From Perlabentimonas sp046542995 (GTDB lineage Bacteria > Bacteroidota > Bacteroidia > Bacteroidales > Tenuifilaceae), in the NCBI GenBank assembly GCA_046542995.1, contig JBKHAH010000008.1:1-57927 (forward strand): a DNA stretch of 57,927 nt, written 5' to 3'. Within the stretch, counting starts at the first letter, position 1. Every line of letters begins with the position of its first letter. The position numbers and the translations under genes were made by a program. The notes beneath the pieces are model-generated. The model worked only from the letters and a program-made list of their open reading frames with translations. It did no database searches and was not told where the DNA came from. Below, one piece after another: positions 53,322 through 57,927 of the stretch.

Positions 53322-54092
53322 ATGGTGAGTTATCTTGTCAAATTTCTTGTAATGCCTATCGTGTGGATACTGATAGGTTTAGTTTCCTTAGTTTTTTTTG
53401 TATTTGATGCCTTGGTCTGGCTGTTTACCTTTTGGTGGGATAAACGCTTGTGGTTGCTTCATCGATACTCTATAGTTTGGGCATTGTGCTATATATGGGT
53501 AAATCCCTTTTGGAAAATCGATATACAAGGAGAGGAGAATATTAAAAAGGGACGCCCTTACATTATTGTATCAAACCATCAGAGTGCCCTTGATATAGTG
53601 TTGCTTTATCGACTTTGGATGCATTTTAAATGGGTTGCAAGAAAAGAAATATTTTGGATTCCCGTAGTTGGATGGAACCTGTGGTTAAACAAGCACATCG
53701 CCATTGACAGGGCCAGCGTTAGTAGCGCTCGCAAAATGATTGTTAAGGCTCAGGAACATCTGAAAATGGGTAGTTCCGTGTTGATATTCCCCGAGGGTAC
53801 CCGAAGCATGGATGGGGCAATCAAAAGATTTAAGGATGGTGCCTTTGTGTTAGCTAAAAAAACGAAGTATCCAATACTTCCCGTTGTTTTGGAAGGGAGC
53901 ATGCAGGTCTTTCCGCGAAAAGGTTATGTGATAAAAGGTAGGCAAACCTTTAAGTTACGAATTCTTCCTGAGATAAGCCCAGAGACCTTTCAAAACAAAG
54001 GGATTGGTGAGTTGGCAAAGGAGGTTCAGGTTGCTATTACAAATGCTCATAAAGACATAGCACCAGAGCATTACCGTATACAGAATGATTAG
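53322..54092 (+). CDS. plsC: 1-acyl-sn-glycerol-3-phosphate acyltransferase
   Basis: PlsC adds the second acyl chain to lysophosphatidate in phospholipid synthesis. The catalytic motif NHQSALDI (NHxxxxD) is near residue 90, and the second block FPEGTRSMDGAIKRFKDGAF near residue 155. An N-terminal membrane helix pair is predicted (about 5-45). It has 256 residues. It precedes purE by 103 bases in the same direction. Confidence 0.93.
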   Translation: MVSYLVKFLVMPIVWILIGLVSLVFFVFDALVWLFTFWWDKRLWLLHRYSIVWALCYIWVNPFWKIDIQGEENIKKGRPYIIVSNHQSALDIVLLYRLWMHFKWVARKEIFWIPVVGWNLWLNKHIAIDRASVSSARKMIVKAQEHLKMGSSVLIFPEGTRSMDGAIKRFKDGAFVLAKKTKYPILPVVLEGSMQVFPRKGYVIKGRQTFKLRILPEISPETFQNKGIGELAKEVQVAITNAHKDIAPEHYRIQND

Positions 54093-54195
54093 GTATATGT
54101 TCTTTTTTTAGAATAAATTCTTTTTCTGTTTTGAGTAACCCTATTAATGAACTATTTTAACGCCATAAAAAAAATCACAAAAACTAATCACGAAA

Positions 54196-54714
54196 ATGGA
54201 TCCTAAAGTTAGCATTATTATGGGCAGCGCATCGGATATGCCCGTTATGGAGGAAGCATGTAAATTGCTTAATGATTTAAAAATTCCTTTTGAGGTGAAC
54301 GCTCTTTCTGCTCATCGCACACCTGATCAGGTGGCAGAGTTTGCACGTTCGGCTCACGAGAGGGGTATTAAGGCTTTTATTGCTGGAGCCGGAGGTGCTG
54401 CACACCTGCCCGGCGTGGTTGCTGCTTTTACTCCGCTACCTGTTATTGGTGTTCCAATTAAAGCTTCAATTTCAATTGATGGATGGGACTCAATTCTTTC
54501 TATTTTACAAATGCCTCCTGGTATTCCTGTTGCTACAGTTGGATTAAATGGTGCACGTAATGCCGGCATTCTTGCTGCGCAAATAATTGCAACTGGTGAG
54601 GAGGAAGTTTTTGACAGGGTGGTAACTTTTAAATCAGAATTGGCAAAGAAGGTGGTTTCAGCAAATGCTGAGCTGGCAAAGGTGAAGTTTGAGTACCGAA
54701 CAAACGCAAAATGA
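54196..54714 (+). CDS. purE: N5-carboxyaminoimidazole ribonucleotide mutase
   Basis: Class I PurE converts N5-CAIR to CAIR in purine synthesis. The family hallmarks are IIMGSASDMPVMEEA at the start, LSAHRTPD near residue 37 and AGAGGAAHLPGVVAAFTPLPVIGVP near residue 66. The 172-residue length is usual. Its stop overlaps the next ATG (ATGA), so the PorV-family gene is coupled to it. No purK is seen in the window. Confidence 0.96.
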   Translation: MDPKVSIIMGSASDMPVMEEACKLLNDLKIPFEVNALSAHRTPDQVAEFARSAHERGIKAFIAGAGGAAHLPGVVAAFTPLPVIGVPIKASISIDGWDSILSILQMPPGIPVATVGLNGARNAGILAAQIIATGEEEVFDRVVTFKSELAKKVVSANAELAKVKFEYRTNAK

Positions 54715-55604
54715 CAAAAATTGTAGAAATTAAATTGAATCTTTTTACCAGTATTGCTAAGAGAATTGCTCTCTTAGCAATACTTATTGCTGTTTTGCAT
54801 CCAACGAACTGTTTAGCCGGTTTTCCGGAGGAGCAGCCTGGAAGCAGAGCTGCTGGTTTGGCCTATAGTGCGACCTCGCTTACAGATAGCTGGTCGTTAT
54901 TTTACAATCAGGCTGGATTGGGCCATCAGGAGAATATTTGGGTTGGCGCTCATCACGAGAACAGATTCTTCACCCCTGAATTAAATTTTAGCGCCATTGG
55001 TGCGTTGCTGCCCGTTAAGTCGGGGGCCCTTGGGTTATCAATAAAGCGCATGGGCTTTAGCGAGTTTAACCAAACAAAAATTGGGTTAGCCTATGGTATG
55101 AAGTTGGCTCCTACCCTTAGTGCAGGTGTACAGCTAAATACGCATTATGTTTATATTGCCGGGGAGTATGGGAGTGCTGCTGCTTTTACAGCCGAGGGAG
55201 GTCTAATTTATTCTCCAACAGAAGATCTTAGCGTTGGGTTTCATTTTATAAATCCCACACGTACAAAACTTTATGAGGAGGAGAGGATTCCAACATTGAT
55301 TAACCTTGGCATTTCATACCAGCTCGGCGATATGGTTTTAGTTACATCGGGGGTTGAGAAGAACCTCGATGCAAACTTTACTTATAAAGCCGGTGTAGAG
55401 TTCAAGCCAATTGATAATCTTTACCTAAGAACTGGTATGGCCACCGATCCATCACTTTTTTCTTTTGGACTGGGTTATAAAATACGATCCATTCAGATGG
55501 ATTTAGCTTTTACCCATCACGAAATTCTGGGCTATACCCCTCATTTCTCCATATCATATAGGTTTGGTGAAAAAAGCAATGGTCAAATACCTGAAGAGGA
55601 CTAA
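54711..55604 (+). CDS. PorV/PorQ-family outer-membrane protein
   Basis: A 297-residue secreted protein of the PorV/PorQ (FadL-like barrel) family, with a long signal peptide (cleavage about residue 38, after CLA) and the family-type start GSRAAGLAYSATSLTDSWSLFYNQAGLG. Later strands, such as LTTSGVEKNL-type and FSFGLGYKIRSIQMDLAF, complete a barrel of about 14 strands. It differs from the porQ gene at 10789. Its start overlaps purE by four bases; the HHH-barrel gene follows after two bases. Confidence 0.82.
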   Translation: MTKIVEIKLNLFTSIAKRIALLAILIAVLHPTNCLAGFPEEQPGSRAAGLAYSATSLTDSWSLFYNQAGLGHQENIWVGAHHENRFFTPELNFSAIGALLPVKSGALGLSIKRMGFSEFNQTKIGLAYGMKLAPTLSAGVQLNTHYVYIAGEYGSAAAFTAEGGLIYSPTEDLSVGFHFINPTRTKLYEEERIPTLINLGISYQLGDMVLVTSGVEKNLDANFTYKAGVEFKPIDNLYLRTGMATDPSLFSFGLGYKIRSIQMDLAFTHHEILGYTPHFSISYRFGEKSNGQIPEED

Positions 55605-55606
55605 CT

Positions 55607-57673
55607 ATGAGCAGAAGGGTTGCATTCGTTTTCATTCTTCTTAGCGTTTATATATTTACGCATGGGCAGGTAGTTCAGCATGACCCGCAAAGCATTATAT
55701 CAGATATTCTTGAAGATATTGTTGCTTCTAGCGAGGAGGATGAGGTTGATGTAGAGGCTCTCTCACACGATCTTATTTATCTTTCGGAGAACCCCATTAG
55801 CATAAATGAAGCAACTCGTGACGATTTGGAACCCCTTGTATTTCTTTCGGATTTTCAAATAACTGCTCTCCTTGATCATGTTGAGGAGCATGGAGAGCTG
55901 GTTACCATATACGAGTTGCAGTTTGTAACCGGATTCGATTTTAACGATATCAACCGGCTATTGCCATTTATTTCCATTAAGCCAACCGATGAGCAAGACA
56001 GGCGTTACCCTCTCTTAAAATATGGTAGGCACGATATGTTTATCAGGGCACGCTCGCTTATTGAAACACAACAAGGATACACTAACCCTACTGATGATAA
56101 CCCCGATGCCACCCGGTATGCAGGAGATAAGTTAGGTCTCTACACGCGCTATTCATACAGAACTCGCAGCGGTTTTCAAGCAGGTTTTGTTGGCGAGAAA
56201 GATCCTGGCGAGGAGTTCTTGCAGGGATCAAATCCTTACGGGTTCGATTATTACTCAGCTCACATGCAAATTGATGAGATTGGACCAGTTAAAACGCTAG
56301 TGGTTGGTGATTTTAGTGCTGGTTTTGGACAGGGTCTCACCTTGTGGAGTAGTGCATCTTTCGGGAAATCACCCGACCCAATGGGGATTAGGAAAAGAGC
56401 ACAGGGTTTAAGGAGATACAGTTCAACCAACGAGAACGAATTTTTACGTGGTGCAGGTGCTACTGTTCGTTTTGGCAAATTTGATGTAACAGCATTTGGA
56501 TCATACAAAAAGATTGATGCAAATGTTACCGACTCGTTAATTGATGGTGAACTTCAGTTTACTTCACGTCCAATTAGCGGTTTGCACCGTACACCCAGTG
56601 AGATAAGTAACAAGAGGGCACTTGGAGAGTTTGTTACAGGGGGAAATGTTAGCTTCTCTTGGAAAACTTTACGGGCTGGCGTAACCGGTTCGTTTGTTAA
56701 TCTTGAGGGAACTTACGATAAGCCAGATCAACCCTACAGATACTTTGAACCTCCACTCCAGAACAGGGCGAATGTAGGTGTAGATTATAGCCTGGGGTTG
56801 GGCAACCACCTCCTATTCGGAGAGCTTTCAACTACGCTTAATCATGGTAGCGGACTGCTTTCTGGAGGATTATTCAGGCTCCACCCACGTCTTACAATGT
56901 CCATGCTCGGAAGGTACTATGAGCGCGATTACAGCACTTACTACACAAATGCATTGGCAGAGGGAACTAGCCCTGCCAACGAGACTGGCCTCCTAACAGG
57001 ATTCAGGTTCTTGCCATACAGGCACTGGCAGCTGGGTGGCTATGTTGATTTTTTTAAGTCGTCGTGGCTTAGGTTTGGTGTGAATGCCCCATCAAGGGGG
57101 CGCGATTATTTAATGGAGGCAATATACAGCCCGCGCTCCAGGCTAAGCCTTACCCTAAGGTATAGGTTAAAACAGAAAGATAAAAACCAGACCATGGAGG
57201 GTGAGCAAGCCCAGTGGGTTATACCTTACAATAGGCAAAGTGTTCGTTTTCACTTGACATACAACCCCACAAGAACAATTCACCTTAAGAGCCGCATTGA
57301 ATATTCCTGGTACGAGGAAGAGAATCACCCCATAGAATCGGGAATGCTGGTTTATCAGGATGTGTCCTATCGCCCTTCGGAGGTGCCGCTTGTACTTACG
57401 GCAAGGCTAGCTATTTTTGAAACCGACTCGTGGGATACCCGCATCTATGCCTATGAGAATGATGTGCTCTACTACTTCTCCATACCAGCATACTACTCAA
57501 GAGGAACAAGAGCCTACCTGCTGGCAAAATATTCATTTGGCAGAAAGTTGGATGTATGGTTTCGTATAGCGCAAACCTACTTTGCCGATCAGGATCAGCT
57601 GGGTTCAGGGCTCGCACAGATTGATGGCTCCACCCGAAGTGATGTTCGTCTTCAGGTTAGGCTTAAGTTTTAG
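55607..57673 (+). CDS. Outer-membrane beta-barrel with ComEA-like helix-hairpin-helix domain
   Basis: A 688-residue protein with a signal peptide (to about THGQ), an acidic segment (43-55), a helix-hairpin-helix region resembling ComEA at about residues 65-125 (INEATRDDLEPLVFL, then ELQFVTGFDFNDINRLLPFI), and a long barrel domain (about 140-688) ending in a terminal Phe (VRLQVRLKF). The glycine-rich hairpins of DNA-binding HHH motifs are replaced (LSDFQ, FDFND), so DNA binding is uncertain. It is translated two bases after the PorV-family gene. Confidence 0.82.
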   Translation: MSRRVAFVFILLSVYIFTHGQVVQHDPQSIISDILEDIVASSEEDEVDVEALSHDLIYLSENPISINEATRDDLEPLVFLSDFQITALLDHVEEHGELVTIYELQFVTGFDFNDINRLLPFISIKPTDEQDRRYPLLKYGRHDMFIRARSLIETQQGYTNPTDDNPDATRYAGDKLGLYTRYSYRTRSGFQAGFVGEKDPGEEFLQGSNPYGFDYYSAHMQIDEIGPVKTLVVGDFSAGFGQGLTLWSSASFGKSPDPMGIRKRAQGLRRYSSTNENEFLRGAGATVRFGKFDVTAFGSYKKIDANVTDSLIDGELQFTSRPISGLHRTPSEISNKRALGEFVTGGNVSFSWKTLRAGVTGSFVNLEGTYDKPDQPYRYFEPPLQNRANVGVDYSLGLGNHLLFGELSTTLNHGSGLLSGGLFRLHPRLTMSMLGRYYERDYSTYYTNALAEGTSPANETGLLTGFRFLPYRHWQLGGYVDFFKSSWLRFGVNAPSRGRDYLMEAIYSPRSRLSLTLRYRLKQKDKNQTMEGEQAQWVIPYNRQSVRFHLTYNPTRTIHLKSRIEYSWYEEENHPIESGMLVYQDVSYRPSEVPLVLTARLAIFETDSWDTRIYAYENDVLYYFSIPAYYSRGTRAYLLAKYSFGRKLDVWFRIAQTYFADQDQLGSGLAQIDGSTRSDVRLQVRLKF

Positions 57674-57885
57674 TTTGTCAATTATTAAGTACTAAGTATT
57701 TAAATAGTGCGAAATGCTACTATGGATATTTTATAGTCATTAAAATAATTGGATTGCATGCTAGAATAGTGCTAAAAATATCTTATTCGGGCTCAATAAA
57801 ATGATATAGTTTAGCATAGTATAAAAAAATACAGTAATGTCCGGAGAAAATTCACAATAATTTGTTAATGTGTTGATTTTGTTAC

Positions 57886-57898
57886 GTCCCTAAGGGAC
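57886..57898. repeat. Palindrome at the right edge
   Basis: GTCCCTAAGGGAC is a perfect palindrome of 6-base arms around a single A, in a 254-base gene-free tail after the HHH-barrel gene. It could be the end of a repeat or mobile element; only one copy is in the window and no function is known. Confidence 0.4.
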
Positions 57899-57927
57899 TT
57901 TGATTTAAAGGGGGTTCTTTTTTTCTT

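Overview
The window looks like a chromosomal segment of an anaerobic or facultative Bacteroidota, most likely Bacteroidales. The evidence is a PorQ homologue, a protein with a type IX secretion sorting tail, a PorE-like OmpA protein, a type III glutamine synthetase, many Bacteroidota-type outer-membrane proteins, and repeated matches to the Bacteroidota promoter -7 box TAnnTTTG upstream of genes. Composition is AT-rich. No rRNA, tRNA, CRISPR array, transposase, integrase or phage gene was recognised. Most of the window is ordinary core genome.

Layout. Positions 1-780 hold a decayed LolA-like lipoprotein-sorting gene. Positions 979-4508 carry a YihY membrane protein, a YncE-like propeller lipoprotein and an LPG-synthase-TM protein. 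Positions 4519-6747 are hpt-adk-obg on the minus strand. Positions 6899-10629 hold an M20 amidohydrolase, an EamA exporter coupled to a YkgJ cysteine-cluster protein, and a lipid kinase. Positions 10789-17756 run on the plus strand: porQ, cmk, ispH, lipA, lipB, recJ and a PAP2 phosphatase. Positions 17789-23722 run on the minus strand: purM, a DUF6150 protein, a PorE-like OmpA protein and type III glutamine synthetase. Positions 23973-28823 hold DUF3024, gpmI, DUF3109, an M20 dipeptidase and a lipoprotein. Positions 28820-32693 run on the minus strand: lplA, a MATE exporter and a cyclic-2,3-diphosphoglycerate-synthetase-like GTPase. Positions 33113-38004 hold lptB, tatC, kdsD and recQ. Positions 38169-42664 hold an ABC transporter pair, a T9SS cargo protein and an M28 peptidase. 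Positions 42666-46166 run on the minus strand: a DppC-like permease, a GT2 glycosyltransferase and an aminotransferase. Positions 46285-57673 hold a beta-barrel protein, ppk2, a vWA lipid-envelope-type protein, an ECF sigma factor with an anti-sigma/TonB fusion, small envelope proteins, plsC, purE, a PorV/PorQ-family barrel and an HHH-domain barrel.

How the genes work together. Several blocks serve the envelope: PorQ, the PorE-like protein and a sorting-tail cargo (type IX secretion); LptB and KdsD (lipopolysaccharide export and Kdo synthesis); TatC (folded protein export). LipA/LipB make lipoyl groups de novo and LplA salvages lipoate. PurM and PurE belong to purine synthesis, Hpt to salvage.

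The most promising unusual elements are four. (1) A divergent locus with an ECF sigma factor, a single protein joining a zinc anti-sigma domain to a TonB C-terminal domain, and a vWA/DUF3520 protein (48350-51987). (2) An outer-membrane barrel with a ComEA-like HHH domain, paired with a PorV-family barrel and translationally coupled to purE (54196-57673). (3) A 437-base intergenic region packed with nested inverted repeats (47913-48349). (4) The pseudogene at the left edge. All positions were read by eye; no homology search was run.
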